From Leclercia sp. UBA7405 (GTDB lineage: Bacteria > Pseudomonadota > Gammaproteobacteria > Enterobacterales > Enterobacteriaceae): DNA of 9,709 bases. The notes beneath the pieces were generated by a model. The model had not been told where the DNA came from, searched no databases, and saw nothing but the letters and a program-made list of their open reading frames with translations. Location of the stretch: contig DKMV01000080.1 of NCBI GenBank assembly GCA_002469605.1, forward strand, positions 420-10,128, in the 5' to 3' direction. How positions within the stretch are numbered: position 1 is the first letter of the stretch; every line of letters starts with the position of its first letter. The position numbers were made by a program, and so were the translations under genes. This document shows positions 1 through 7,143 of the stretch, one piece after another.

Positions 1-8
1 TTAAAAAT

Positions 9-908
9 ATGAATATCGAACTGCGTCATCTGCGCTACTTTGTCGCCGTGGCGGAAGAGCTCCACTTTGGCCGCGCGGCGGCGCGGCTGAATATCTCCCA
101 GCCGCCCCTGAGCCAGCAGATCCAGCTGCTTGAACAGCAGGTAGGGGCCCGCCTGCTGGCACGAACCAACCGCAGCGTGGCGCTTACCCCAGCAGGCAGA
201 CAATTTCTGGCCGACAGCCGGCAAATCTTAAGCAGCGTGGAGGACGCCGCCGCCCGGGCCGCCCGTCTGCACCAGGGCGAGACCGGCGAGCTGCGTCTTG
301 GCTTCACTTCTTCGGCCCCCTTTATTACCGCCGTCTCTACGACGCTGTCGTCGTTCCGCCGCCGTTTTCCGGACGTTCATATCCAGACCCGGGAGATCAA
401 CACCCGCGAGCAGATCGCGCCTCTGAACGAGGGGGCGCTGGATCTGGGGTTAATGCGCAACACGCAGCTGCCCGAGACCCTGGCCTGGCAGCGCATTTTG
501 CGCGAGCCGCTGCTGGCGATGATCCCGGCGGACCACCCTCTGGCCGCCAGAACGGCGGTATCCCTGGCAGAGCTGGCCCGAGAGCCCTTCGTCTTTTTCG
601 ATCCCCATGTGGGAACCGGCCTGTACGACGATATCCTGGGCATTATGCGCCGCTACGGGCTGGCGCCGGTGATGGCCCAAGAGGTGGGGGAGGCGATGAC
701 CATTATTGGCCTGGTCGCCGCCGGGCTCGGGGTCTCTATTTTGCCGGCCTCCTTTAAGCGGGTGCAGCTTAGCGACATGCGCTGGGTGCCGATTGTGGAA
801 AAAGAGGCGGTGTCGGAGATGTGGCTGGTCTGGCCGAAGCATCACGAGCTAAGCGCGGCGGCACAGCGTTTCAAAACGCAGCTTATTTCCGCATCGCCCG
901 TCGGCTGA
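9..908 (+). CDS. ynfL: LysR-family transcriptional regulator YnfL
   Basis: A 299-residue protein with the LysR-type layout: a winged helix-turn-helix at about residues 4-62 (FVAVAEELHFGRAAARL, SQPPLSQQI, TNRSVALTPAG), a linker helix, then a two-lobed periplasmic-binding-like effector domain from about residue 90. As I recall it, the sequence closely follows E. coli YnfL (297 aa), including FFDPHVGTGLYDDI and EAMTIIGLVAAGLGVSILPASF. The ATG at 9 begins the conserved MNIELRHLRYF. Only eight bases precede it, so its ribosome binding site and promoter are outside the window. In E. coli the divergent neighbour is the transporter gene ynfM, which would lie to the left; LysR regulators often control a divergent neighbour, but that is inference. 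The effector is unknown. The gene ends 127 nt before mlc on the same strand, with no clear terminator between. Confidence 0.93.
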   Translation: MNIELRHLRYFVAVAEELHFGRAAARLNISQPPLSQQIQLLEQQVGARLLARTNRSVALTPAGRQFLADSRQILSSVEDAAARAARLHQGETGELRLGFTSSAPFITAVSTTLSSFRRRFPDVHIQTREINTREQIAPLNEGALDLGLMRNTQLPETLAWQRILREPLLAMIPADHPLAARTAVSLAELAREPFVFFDPHVGTGLYDDILGIMRRYGLAPVMAQEVGEAMTIIGLVAAGLGVSILPASFKRVQLSDMRWVPIVEKEAVSEMWLVWPKHHELSAAAQRFKTQLISASPVG

Positions 909-931
909 AACAGGGTTAAAGCGGCCAAAAA

Positions 932-947
932 CGTGCGGTTTATCACA
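932..947. promoter_or_regulatory. Candidate CRP (cAMP receptor protein) site upstream of mlc
   Basis: The sequence CGTGC-N6-TCACA matches 8 of the 10 conserved positions of the TGTGA-N6-TCACA consensus, with a perfect right half. It lies about 100 bp upstream of the mlc start codon and 15 bp before a possible -35 element. From what I recall, E. coli mlc is reported to respond to CRP-cAMP, which fits this position. Assignment is by consensus match only. Confidence 0.5.
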
Positions 948-962
948 AGGCTAAGTAAAAAT

Positions 963-993
963 TTGACGATCGGCGGTGAAGTGCTTCACCATA
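963..993 (+). promoter_or_regulatory. Possible mlc promoter (good -35, weak -10)
   Basis: TTGACG at 963-968 matches five of six bases of the sigma-70 -35 consensus. No good -10 hexamer follows at 16-18 bp; the best is CACCAT at 987-992 (18-bp spacer, three matches). A weak -10 would fit an activator-dependent promoter, in line with the CRP-like site just upstream. The E. coli gene is reported to have two closely spaced promoters, one also read by the heat-shock sigma factor; I could not identify a second one with confidence. Confidence 0.35.
975..990. repeat. Perfect 16-bp palindrome in the mlc promoter region
   Basis: GGTGAAGTGCTTCACC is an inverted repeat in which all positions pair except the central TG (7-bp arms). 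It sits between the candidate -35 and the likely transcription start of mlc, where a bound protein would interfere with RNA polymerase. Its sequence does not resemble the Mlc or CRP consensus. It could be an operator for another dimeric regulator or an RNA hairpin in a longer leader. Confidence 0.5.
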
Positions 994-1002
994 GCCCAAA
1001 GT

Positions 1003-1024
1003 TTATTTCGAAGCTCGAAAATAA
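1003..1024. promoter_or_regulatory. Mlc/NagC-type operator overlapping the mlc leader (autoregulation)
   Basis: The core TTTCGAAGCTCGAAA at 1006-1020 is an inverted repeat with TTTCGA/TCGAAA arms around three bases. It is flanked by TTA on the left and ATAA on the right, giving the AT-rich-ends-with-TTCGAA/CGAA-core look of Mlc and NagC operators. It ends 11 bp before the mlc start and abuts the Shine-Dalgarno, so bound Mlc would block transcription. Mlc autoregulation is known in E. coli; the site here is called from sequence pattern and position. Confidence 0.65.
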
Positions 1025-1035
1025 GGGAGTACGTG

Positions 1036-2256
1036 GTGGTTGCTGATAGTCAGCCTGGGCATATTGATCAGATCAAACAGACCAATGCGGGAGCGGTGTA
1101 TCGCCTGATTGATCAGCTTGGTCCGGTCTCGCGTATCGATCTCTCCCGTCTCGCTCAACTGGCCCCCGCCAGTATTACTAAAATTGTGCGCGAAATGCTC
1201 GAAGCCCATCTGGTGCAGGAGACAGAAATCCAGGAGCCGGGCAGCCGCGGCCGTCCGGCGGTGGGGCTGGTGGTAGAAACCGAGGCCTGGCACTACCTCT
1301 CTTTACGCATCAGCCGCGGTGAAATCAACCTCGCCCTGCGGGATCTCAGCAGCAAGCTGGTGGTGGAAGATAAGCTGCCGCTGCCGCTCACTGCGGAGCA
1401 GCCCCTGCAGGAGCGCATTACCGCCCTGATCGACCGTTTTTTCATTGACCATCAGCACAAGCTCGAGCGGCTGACCGCCATTGCCATCACCCTGCCGGGG
1501 ATCATCGATACCGAGAACGGCATCGTGCACCGCATGCCCTTTTATGAGGACGTGAAGGAGATGCCGCTGGGGGAGGTTCTGGCGAAGCACACCGGGGTGC
1601 CGGTCTATATTCAGCATGATATCAGCGCCTGGACCATGGCCGAGGCGCTGTTCGGTGCGTCGCGCGGCGCGCGGGATGTGATTCAGGTGGTGATCGACCA
1701 TAACGTCGGCGCCGGTGTTATTACCGACGGCCGCCTGCTACATGCGGGGAGCAGCAGCCTGGTGGAGATTGGTCATACTCAGGTCGATCCTTACGGCAAG
1801 CTCTGCTACTGCGGTAACCACGGCTGCCTGGAGACCATCGCCAGCGTCGAGAGCGTGCTCGAGCTGGCGCAGCTGCGCATGAGTCAGTCGATGAGCTCCA
1901 CGCTTCACGGCCAGCCGCTTACCGTCGACTCCCTGTGCAGCGCCGCCCGCCAGGGCGATCTGCTGGCAAAAGATATTATCACCGGCGTGGGGATGAACGT
2001 CGGGCGCATTCTTGCCATCATGGTGAACCTGTTTAATCCGCAAAAAATCCTGATTGGCTCTCCCCTGAGCCAGGCAGCAGAGGTGCTCTTCCCGGCGATT
2101 GCCGGCTGCATCCGCCAGCAGGCGCTGCCCGCTTACAGCAAGCATATCGCCGTCGAAAGCACCCAGTTCACCAACCAGGGCACCATGGCTGGCGCCGCGC
2201 TGGTAAAGGATGCCATGTACAACGGATCGTTATTGATCCGCCTGCTCCAGGGTTAA
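1036..2256 (+). CDS. mlc: Mlc (DgsA), ROK-family global repressor of sugar-uptake genes
   Basis: From the GTG at 1036 the protein is 406 residues, the length I recall for E. coli Mlc, beginning MVADSQPGHIDQIKQTN. AAGGGAG at 1023-1029 lies six bases before that GTG. The frame is open further upstream (to a GTG at 976), but that extension would run through the operator. Layout: winged helix-turn-helix at about 20-70 (Arg52 present), then a ROK/sugar-kinase-like fold. The zinc ligands His247, Cys257, Cys259 and Cys264 are all present in GHTQVDPYGKLCYCGNHGC. Phe136, which I recall as part of the EIIB-Glc contact, is kept. Known role: represses ptsG, ptsHI, manXYZ and malT, and is pulled off DNA to the membrane by dephosphorylated EIICB-Glc during glucose uptake. 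The leader carries CRP-like and Mlc-like sites. Confidence 0.97.
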   Translation: MVADSQPGHIDQIKQTNAGAVYRLIDQLGPVSRIDLSRLAQLAPASITKIVREMLEAHLVQETEIQEPGSRGRPAVGLVVETEAWHYLSLRISRGEINLALRDLSSKLVVEDKLPLPLTAEQPLQERITALIDRFFIDHQHKLERLTAIAITLPGIIDTENGIVHRMPFYEDVKEMPLGEVLAKHTGVPVYIQHDISAWTMAEALFGASRGARDVIQVVIDHNVGAGVITDGRLLHAGSSSLVEIGHTQVDPYGKLCYCGNHGCLETIASVESVLELAQLRMSQSMSSTLHGQPLTVDSLCSAARQGDLLAKDIITGVGMNVGRILAIMVNLFNPQKILIGSPLSQAAEVLFPAIAGCIRQQALPAYSKHIAVESTQFTNQGTMAGAALVKDAMYNGSLLIRLLQG

Positions 2257-2279
2257 CTCTTTCTTACAGAATCAGGAAA

Positions 2280-2307
2280 AATTGCGCTATCTCAAGCTGG
2301 CGCAATT
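2280..2307 (+). terminator. Inverted repeat after mlc, possible weak terminator
   Basis: Perfect 8-bp arms AATTGCGC and GCGCAATT are separated by 12 nt, starting 24 nt after the mlc stop codon. The downstream plus-strand sequence is CCCCATACC, not a T run, so as a mlc terminator it is poor. Read on the minus strand, the right-hand side continues as AATTTTTCC, which looks more like an intrinsic terminator and could block antisense transcription into mlc. It may also act as a transcript-end stabiliser. Confidence 0.4.
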
Positions 2308-2349
2308 CCCCATACCTTAGACTTCCTCCACTGAATTATTTCGTTGGTT

Positions 2350-2355
2350 TATATT
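2350..2355 (+). promoter_or_regulatory. Possible -10 element for ynfK
   Basis: TATATT matches five of six bases of the sigma-70 -10 consensus and lies 26 bp before the ynfK start codon. No convincing -35 is found 16-18 bp upstream and there is no extended -10 TG. ynfK needs either its own promoter or read-through from mlc; this is the best candidate in the 125-nt gap. Confidence 0.3.
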
Positions 2356-2381
2356 TTCTCGGCATAACCTTGGAGTAAGTG

Positions 2382-3077
2382 ATGCTTAAGCGTTTCTTTG
2401 TAACAGGTACGGATACCTCAGTGGGCAAAACGGTGGTATCGCGCGCGTTACTGCAGGCCCTGGCTGCAAGCGGTAAAAGCGTGGCGGGGTATAAGCCAGT
2501 CGCAAAAGGCAGTAAAGAGACGCCGGAAGGATTGCGTAACAAGGATGCGCTGGTGCTGCAAAGCGTTTCATCCCTCGACCTGCCTTACCATGCCATTAAC
2601 CCCATCGCCCTGAGCGAAGACGAGAGCAGCGTGGCGCACAGCGGACGGGTCAATTACACCCTGCTGTCGAACGGGCTGGCCAGCCTGAGCGAAAAGGTTG
2701 ACCACGTCGTGGTGGAGGGCACCGGCGGCTGGCGCAGCCTGATGAACGATCTGCGTCCCCTGTCGGAGTGGGTAGTGCAGGAGCAGCTGCCGGTCTTGCT
2801 GGTGGTGGGGATCCAGGAGGGCTGTATTAATCATGCTCTGCTTACCGCGCAGGCCATAGCCAACGACGGCCTGCCGCTGATGGGCTGGGTAGCCAACCGC
2901 ATTAATCCAGGCCTGGCGCACTATGCCGAAATCATCGAAGTGCTGAGCAAGAAATTGCCAGGCCCGCTGGTGGGCGAGCTGCCCTATCTGCCCCGCGCTG
3001 AACAGCGCGAACTTGCCCGCTATATTGACTTAACCGCCTTCGGCCGGGCGCTGGCCGTAGATCGCATTCTGGCGTAG
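2382..3077 (+). CDS. ynfK: YnfK, dethiobiotin synthetase paralogue (BioD2-like)
   Basis: A 231-residue P-loop protein of the BioD family, the length of E. coli YnfK. The Walker A loop is GTDTSVGKT (residues 9-17; Lys16). GYKPVAKGS follows at 36-44, matching the BioD substrate-binding lysine region. VVEGTGGW and [10 protein letters not shown] give the Mg/phosphate and nucleotide-specificity segments. BioD closes the ureido ring of dethiobiotin from 7,8-diaminopelargonate, CO2 and ATP in the cytoplasm. The true biotin-operon BioD is encoded elsewhere in these bacteria, so whether YnfK makes dethiobiotin in the cell is uncertain. A GTG at 2379 is in frame just before the ATG, but GGAG at 2372-2375 is spaced six bases from the ATG, so I chose 2382. 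The last 48 bp overlap the end of clcB on the opposite strand. Confidence 0.93.
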   Translation: MLKRFFVTGTDTSVGKTVVSRALLQALAASGKSVAGYKPVAKGSKETPEGLRNKDALVLQSVSSLDLPYHAINPIALSEDESSVAHSGRVNYTLLSNGLASLSEKVDHVVVEGTGGWRSLMNDLRPLSEWVVQEQLPVLLVVGIQEGCINHALLTAQAIANDGLPLMGWVANRINPGLAHYAEIIEVLSKKLPGPLVGELPYLPRAEQRELARYIDLTAFGRALAVDRILA

Positions 3078-4286
3078 GGTGCGCGACAGCACCGACGCCA
3101 GCACGCAGGCCAGCAGTAATCCGGGCAGCAGGGCATACTGCCCGGTCATCTCACAGACCATCAGCGTCGACATTATGGGCGCATGGGTGGTGGCCGCCAG
3201 CAGCGCGGCCATACCGGTTAAACCCAGCAGAACCGCCATCTCCGCCTCCGGGATCCACAACCCCGCCAGCCGGGCAAAGAGCATCCCCAGCGCCATCCCC
3301 ACAAACAGCGTCGGCGTAAAGACCCCACCGGGCGCGCCGGAGCCGCTGCTGGCCAGCACCGCCAGCAGCTTGCAGATAAACACCCCGGCCACCACCGACA
3401 GCAGCGGTGGCGCCAGCAAAAATCCCTGCACCACGCTATAGCCGTTGCCCCACACCTTGGGGGTCAGGAGCGAGAGCAGGCCCACGATCAGCCCGCCCAG
3501 CGCCAGCTGCCAGGGCGGAGAGAGCTTAAGGCGTATAAAAAGATCGTGACTGCGGTCCATCAGCCACATAAAGAGCGGGCCGCTTATCCCTGCCAGCAGG
3601 CCCGTCGCCAGCATCAGGGCGTAATCGGCGCCGTCGGGCAGTGCACTGAGCTGCACCTGATAAAGCTGGGTCACGCCGGGGCTGAGCAGGTGGGTGGTGA
3701 GCAGGGCCACGACCGCCGCAATTACCACCGGGCCGAGGGAGGCGAGCATCAGGGTGCCAAACAGGATCTCGGCGATAAACAGGCTGCCCGCCAGCGGGGC
3801 ATGGTAGGCGCTGGCCATCCCCGCCGCCGCGCCGCAGGCGATCCACAGCTTCCACTCCGTGTGCGGGGTAAAGCGCCGGGCAAACCACGAGGCCGCCAGC
3901 GCCGCCAGCAGGATCATCGCCCCCTCGCGGCCGATAGCGCTGCCGCTGGCCACCACCAGCAGGGAGGCCAGCGATTTAACCAGGCTGCCGGGATAGTCAA
4001 ACTCCCCGTCGCCGGTATTGATGGCTTCCATATAGTCGGTGGGGGCGTGCGGACGCTGGCGGGTCCAGATTTGCCAGCCCCACAAAAGCAGGCCCGCCGC
4101 CAGCCCACCCAGCGCTGGGGTAATCAGCCGCCGCCAGGGGGCAAGCTCCCCGGCCGCGTTGACCAGGCTGCCGCTGTCGTTGCTGAGAAACAGCACCTCC
4201 AGCAGGAACATGGCGTGGCGAAACGCCGCTACGGCCAGCGCCGCCAGCACGCCCGTCAGGGTGGCGATCAGTAACCGGCGAAACAT
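3030..4286 (-). CDS. clcB: ClcB, ClC-family voltage-gated chloride channel/transporter
   Basis: A polytopic inner-membrane protein of 418 residues from the ATG at 4286, the start that matches the E. coli and Salmonella proteins as I recall them (M-[F/L]-x-R-L). The frame is open further upstream to an ATG at 4322 (adds [12 protein letters not shown]) and a TTG at 4337; none has a strong Shine-Dalgarno, so the start is uncertain. ClC signatures: GREGA at 119-123 with gating Glu121 (Glu148 of ClcA), [10 protein letters not shown] at 316-325, and Tyr410 near the position of ClcA Tyr445. The ClcA GSGIP serine is replaced by the HAPTDYMEA segment, and the ClcA Glu203 position is Ile174. ClC proteins are linked to extreme acid resistance in E. 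coli. The gene lies downstream of the osm terminator on the same strand, so it needs its own promoter; I see no convincing one. Confidence 0.94.
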   Translation of the reverse strand: MFRRLLIATLTGVLAALAVAAFRHAMFLLEVLFLSNDSGSLVNAAGELAPWRRLITPALGGLAAGLLLWGWQIWTRQRPHAPTDYMEAINTGDGEFDYPGSLVKSLASLLVVASGSAIGREGAMILLAALAASWFARRFTPHTEWKLWIACGAAAGMASAYHAPLAGSLFIAEILFGTLMLASLGPVVIAAVVALLTTHLLSPGVTQLYQVQLSALPDGADYALMLATGLLAGISGPLFMWLMDRSHDLFIRLKLSPPWQLALGGLIVGLLSLLTPKVWGNGYSVVQGFLLAPPLLSVVAGVFICKLLAVLASSGSGAPGGVFTPTLFVGMALGMLFARLAGLWIPEAEMAVLLGLTGMAALLAATTHAPIMSTLMVCEMTGQYALLPGLLLACVLASVLSRTLRQNAIYGQRPAEGG

Positions 4287-4387
4287 CGCCCGAATATCCG
4301 GATAAGCGTGAAGACGTTGCATGGCCCGCTTTTGCAAGAGAGAAAGAGGGGTAATTGTGCGGGAAATGGGGCGCTTAGCAAAGGAAG

Positions 4388-4410
4388 AAAAAGCCCGGCG
4401 GCGGCCGGGC
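4388..4410 (-). terminator. Intrinsic terminator of the osmYXWV operon
   Basis: On the minus strand a perfect 7-bp GC stem, GCCCGGC / GCCGGGC with a CGCC loop, is followed directly by TTTTTCTT. It starts eight bases after the osmV stop codon. This is a textbook Rho-independent terminator and separates the osm operon from clcB downstream. Confidence 0.88.
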
Positions 4411-4417
4411 GGGGGAA

Positions 4418-5566
4418 TTAATTATCGCTGTGAATATTCAGCGCCCGGCGGGTGCGGCCGGAACTGAGGTATTCGGCAATATAGTCCTGCGAGATCTCGC
4501 CGTTGTAGCGCCCGTCCTCGTCGACGATGGGCATCCAGCTGGTGTTACTCTCATACAGGCGGGAGAGCACCACGCGCAGGTTGTCTTCGCCCTTACCGGT
4601 GATACGGAACGGATGAATGACGTCGGCGCACTCGCCGCTGGCGTAGCGCGCTTCGCGACGCTTAACGTAGCCCAGCGGTCGGCCCTCGTCGTCCACCACC
4701 GTTACGGCGCGGATATCGTTGTCATCCATCAGGGTAAAGGCCTCCGTGAGCGGTGTACCCGGGCGCACGGTCAGGGTCGGCTGCTGGTCGGTAACGTCGC
4801 CTGCGGAAACCAACAGCAGACGCTTCAGGGTGCGGTCCTGGCCGACGAAGGAGCCGATAAATTCGTTAGCCGGCTTGGCCAGCAGCTCGTCGGGGCTGGC
4901 GCACTGCACGATGCGCCCCTGACGGAAGACCGCGATGCGATCCCCCAGCTTCAGCGCCTCGTCGATATCGTGGCTCACCAGCATCACCGTCTTCTTCAGC
5001 TTGCGCTGCATCTCCAGGAACTGGTTCTGGATCACCTCGCGGTTGATCGGGTCCACCGCGCCGAAGGGCTCATCCATCAGCAGTACCGGCGGATCCGCCG
5101 CCAGAGCGCGGATCACCCCGATACGCTGCTGCTGACCGCCGGACATCTCGCGCGGGTAGCGGTTGAGGAACTTATGCGGATCCATCGCCACCATATCCAT
5201 CAGCTCGGCGGCGCGGCTTTTGCAGCGGGCTTTGTCCCAGCCCAGCATACGCGGCACCACGGTAATGTTCTCTTCAATGGTCATGTTCGGGAACAGGCCA
5301 ATCTGCTGGATAACGTAGCCGATGCTGCGGCGCAGGGTGACGGTATCCATTCCGCTGGTGTCTTCGCCGTTAATCAGGATCTTGCCGCTGCTGGGGGCGA
5401 TAAGGCGGTTAATCATCTTCAGGGTCGTGGTTTTACCGCAGCCGGAGGGGCCAAGCAGGACGCACATTTCGCCTTCCGGCACGTTCAGATTAACGTTGTC
5501 TACGGCCTTCACTTCCTGACCATTTTTCTGTGTGAATTGTTTGGTGAGGTTTTCCAGTTTTATCAT
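4418..5566 (-). CDS. osmV: OsmV, osmoprotectant ABC importer ATPase with CBS domains
   Basis: A 382-residue ATPase of the ProV/OpuCA/YehX family, powering uptake of glycine-betaine-type solutes. Motifs: Walker A GPSGCGKT at 39-46, Q-loop near IQQIG, signature MSGGQQQR at 141-148, Walker B VLLMDEP at 161-167 (catalytic Glu166), and switch His199. The C-terminal part (about 255-370) carries two CBS repeats (one around [20 protein letters not shown], one around [20 protein letters not shown]). In OpuA-type importers, CBS domains sense ionic strength or nucleotides. The ATG at 5566 overlaps the osmW stop as TAATG, with AAGGGG eight bases upstream, so translation is probably coupled. The frame stays open upstream but those residues lie inside osmW and are not family-like. 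Last gene of the operon, followed by a strong terminator. Confidence 0.94.
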   Translation of the reverse strand: MIKLENLTKQFTQKNGQEVKAVDNVNLNVPEGEMCVLLGPSGCGKTTTLKMINRLIAPSSGKILINGEDTSGMDTVTLRRSIGYVIQQIGLFPNMTIEENITVVPRMLGWDKARCKSRAAELMDMVAMDPHKFLNRYPREMSGGQQQRIGVIRALAADPPVLLMDEPFGAVDPINREVIQNQFLEMQRKLKKTVMLVSHDIDEALKLGDRIAVFRQGRIVQCASPDELLAKPANEFIGSFVGQDRTLKRLLLVSAGDVTDQQPTLTVRPGTPLTEAFTLMDDNDIRAVTVVDDEGRPLGYVKRREARYASGECADVIHPFRITGKGEDNLRVVLSRLYESNTSWMPIVDEDGRYNGEISQDYIAEYLSSGRTRRALNIHSDN

Positions 5567-6213
5567 TATCGAATCCCCTTCGGAGTCAGAACGCGCTGCA
5601 GACGATGCAGCAGCCAGTCCAGCACAATGGCTAAAAGACAAATCATTAACGCACCGGCAATCAGCATACGAATATCGCTGCCGCCGATGCCGTTCAGTAA
5701 CAGCAGCCCCAGGCCACCCGCGCCGATCACGGCGGCGATAGCCATTACCCCGATATTCATCACCACGGCGGTGCGAATACCGCCGAAGATCACCGGCAAG
5801 GCCATGGGAATTTCTACCCAGCGCAGGCGCTGCCAGAAGGTCATGCCAATCCCGCGGCCCGCTTCGCGCAGGCCCGGCGGCAGGCTGTCGAGAGCGGTAT
5901 GGGTGTTACGCACAATCGGCAGCAGTGAATAGAGAAATACTGCGGTAACGGCGGGTAGGGCGCCGATACCCTGACCGATCAGCGAAAAGAGCGGGATCAT
6001 CAGCCCGAACAGCGCAATGGACGGGATGGTGAGCACGATGGTTGCCAGCCCCAGCACCGGGGTCGCCAGCCATTTATGCCGCACGATAAGAATGCCCAGC
6101 GGCACGCCAATCACAATCGCCATCCCCACCGCCAGCGCCACCAGCCACAGGTGCTGGAAGGTGAGGGTCATGATGTAGCCCCAGTTATCAATGATGTAGT
6201 GAATAGTCTCCAT
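5566..6213 (-). CDS. osmW: OsmW, osmoprotectant ABC importer permease
   Basis: A 215-residue inner-membrane permease of the binding-protein-dependent transport family (ProW/OpuCB type) with about five to six hydrophobic segments. The EAA loop that docks on the ATPase is at about 116-140 (REAGRGIGM, then WQRLRWVEIPMALP), followed by GAGGLG at 165-170. It is clearly related to OsmY in the same operon: both share SLLPIVRNT and GIGMT-WQRLR segments, so the two presumably form a heterodimeric channel. The ATG at 6213 has AAGGAG five bases upstream, and that Shine-Dalgarno overlaps the osmX stop codon; the gap to osmX is nine bases. The stop overlaps the osmV start by one base. Confidence 0.93.
   Translation of the reverse strand: METIHYIIDNWGYIMTLTFQHLWLVALAVGMAIVIGVPLGILIVRHKWLATPVLGLATIVLTIPSIALFGLMIPLFSLIGQGIGALPAVTAVFLYSLLPIVRNTHTALDSLPPGLREAGRGIGMTFWQRLRWVEIPMALPVIFGGIRTAVVMNIGVMAIAAVIGAGGLGLLLLNGIGGSDIRMLIAGALMICLLAIVLDWLLHRLQRVLTPKGIR
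5902..5925. repeat. 24-bp exact repeat shared by osmW and osmY (copy in osmW)
   Basis: Identical base for base to 7477-7500 in osmY. It encodes the shared LLPIVRNT segment in the same codon phase in both genes. It reflects common ancestry of the two permeases; exact identity over 24 bp including third positions is longer than in the flanking paralogous sequence. Confidence 0.9.
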
Positions 6214-6222
6214 CTCTTCTCC

Positions 6223-7122
6223 TTAGAGCAGGTTTTTGCTACGCAGGAAGTCGTGGGCGACCTGCTGTGGCGACTGATGATCGATATCCACTCGCTTGTT
6301 AAGCTCGGTGATCGCTTCGTTATCCAGCAGGCCGGAGAGGGTATTCAGCGCCTCTTCCAGCCCCGGATTTGCTTTTAAGGTCTCCTGGCGCACCACCGGG
6401 GTGACGGCATAGCTCGGGAAGAAGCCTTTGTCATCTTCCAGCACCTTCAGGTCAAAGCCCTTCACGCGGCCATCGGTGGTATAGACCAGGCCTGCATCCA
6501 CAAAGCCGTCGCGGATAGCGTTATAGACCAGGCCCGGATCCATCTGGCGGATTTGCGGACGATCCAGCTCCATTTTGTAGGCCGCCTGCAGCGGCTTCAT
6601 GCCGTCGCTGCGCCCGGAGAACTCCAGGTCCAGCCCCAGCATCCAGTTGTTTTTGGGATCGGTTTTGCGCACCTGCTCAATTTTGGCGACCATCTCAGAC
6701 ATGGTGTTGATGTTCTCGGCCTCGGCGCGCTTGCGCTGCATGGCGAAGGCGTAGGTGTTATTCATCGCCGCCGGCTTCAGCCACACCAGACCGTGCTTCG
6801 CATCCAGGCGTTTTACCGTTTCGTAAGACTCTTCGGGCGACATGCGCTTGTTGATGTGATTAAAGATAATCAGCGAGGTGCCGGTATATTCCCAGGACAT
6901 GTCGATCTGCTTGTTGATCATGGCATTACGGGAAATCACCGCGGCGATGTTGGTCTGGGGCGTGACCTCAAACCCTTTCTTTTGCAGATACTGCACGGTC
7001 ATGGCCGAAAGAATATGCTGCTCGGTAAAGCCTTTGGTCGCAAGTATCAGCGGGGCGGCCTGCGCCTGGGCGACCAGCAGCGTGGCGGCGCACAGGCCTG
7101 CCATGCGGGAAAAGAGTTTCAT
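6223..7122 (-). CDS. osmX: OsmX, periplasmic osmoprotectant-binding protein
   Basis: A 299-residue binding protein of the OpuAC/YehZ family. The N-terminus is a typical Sec signal: MKLFSR, a hydrophobic stretch ([13 protein letters not shown]), then a signal peptidase I site near AQA at 20-22. The lipobox cysteine seen in Gram-positive OpuCC is not at the cleavage position, so the protein should be free in the periplasm. The mature protein opens with [14 protein letters not shown], the phosphate/quaternary-amine SBP start, and has [15 protein letters not shown], usual for this family. It delivers solutes such as glycine betaine or choline-O-sulfate (reported for Salmonella OsmU) to OsmW/OsmY. 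AAGGAG sits five bases before the ATG. The gap to osmY is 21 nt and to osmW nine nt. Confidence 0.94.
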   Translation of the reverse strand: MKLFSRMAGLCAATLLVAQAQAAPLILATKGFTEQHILSAMTVQYLQKKGFEVTPQTNIAAVISRNAMINKQIDMSWEYTGTSLIIFNHINKRMSPEESYETVKRLDAKHGLVWLKPAAMNNTYAFAMQRKRAEAENINTMSEMVAKIEQVRKTDPKNNWMLGLDLEFSGRSDGMKPLQAAYKMELDRPQIRQMDPGLVYNAIRDGFVDAGLVYTTDGRVKGFDLKVLEDDKGFFPSYAVTPVVRQETLKANPGLEEALNTLSGLLDNEAITELNKRVDIDHQSPQQVAHDFLRSKNLL

Positions 7123-7143
7123 TGTGGCTCCTTGTTATTGTTA

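Noticed and set aside
976..1035. Longer N-terminus of Mlc from a GTG at 976
   Set aside because: The added 20 residues are not in Mlc homologues as I know them, the start lies inside a palindrome between promoter elements, and the GTG at 1036 has a proper Shine-Dalgarno and gives the family length.
2382..3077. Assignment of ynfK as the biotin-operon gene bioD
   Set aside because: No bioA, bioB, bioF or bioC lies nearby, and the sequence and locus match the ynfK paralogue. The family is certain, the role in biotin synthesis is not.
3546..4274. 242-codon plus-strand open frame inside clcB
   Set aside because: It is a shadow of clcB: Gln/Gly/Arg-rich translation, no domain, and it mirrors the codon bias of the real gene.
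5567..5641. N-terminal extension of OsmV by 25 residues
   Set aside because: It overlaps osmW in another frame and does not look like an ABC ATPase N-terminus. The ATG at 5566 begins the conserved [11 protein letters not shown] with a good ribosome binding site.
4430..5932. 500-codon open frame on the plus strand antisense to osmV/osmW
   Set aside because: It runs opposite two clear ABC-transporter genes with full motif sets. Long antisense frames are expected in G+C-rich codon-biased DNA, and its translation is low-complexity (His/Gln/Ala-rich) with no recognisable domain.
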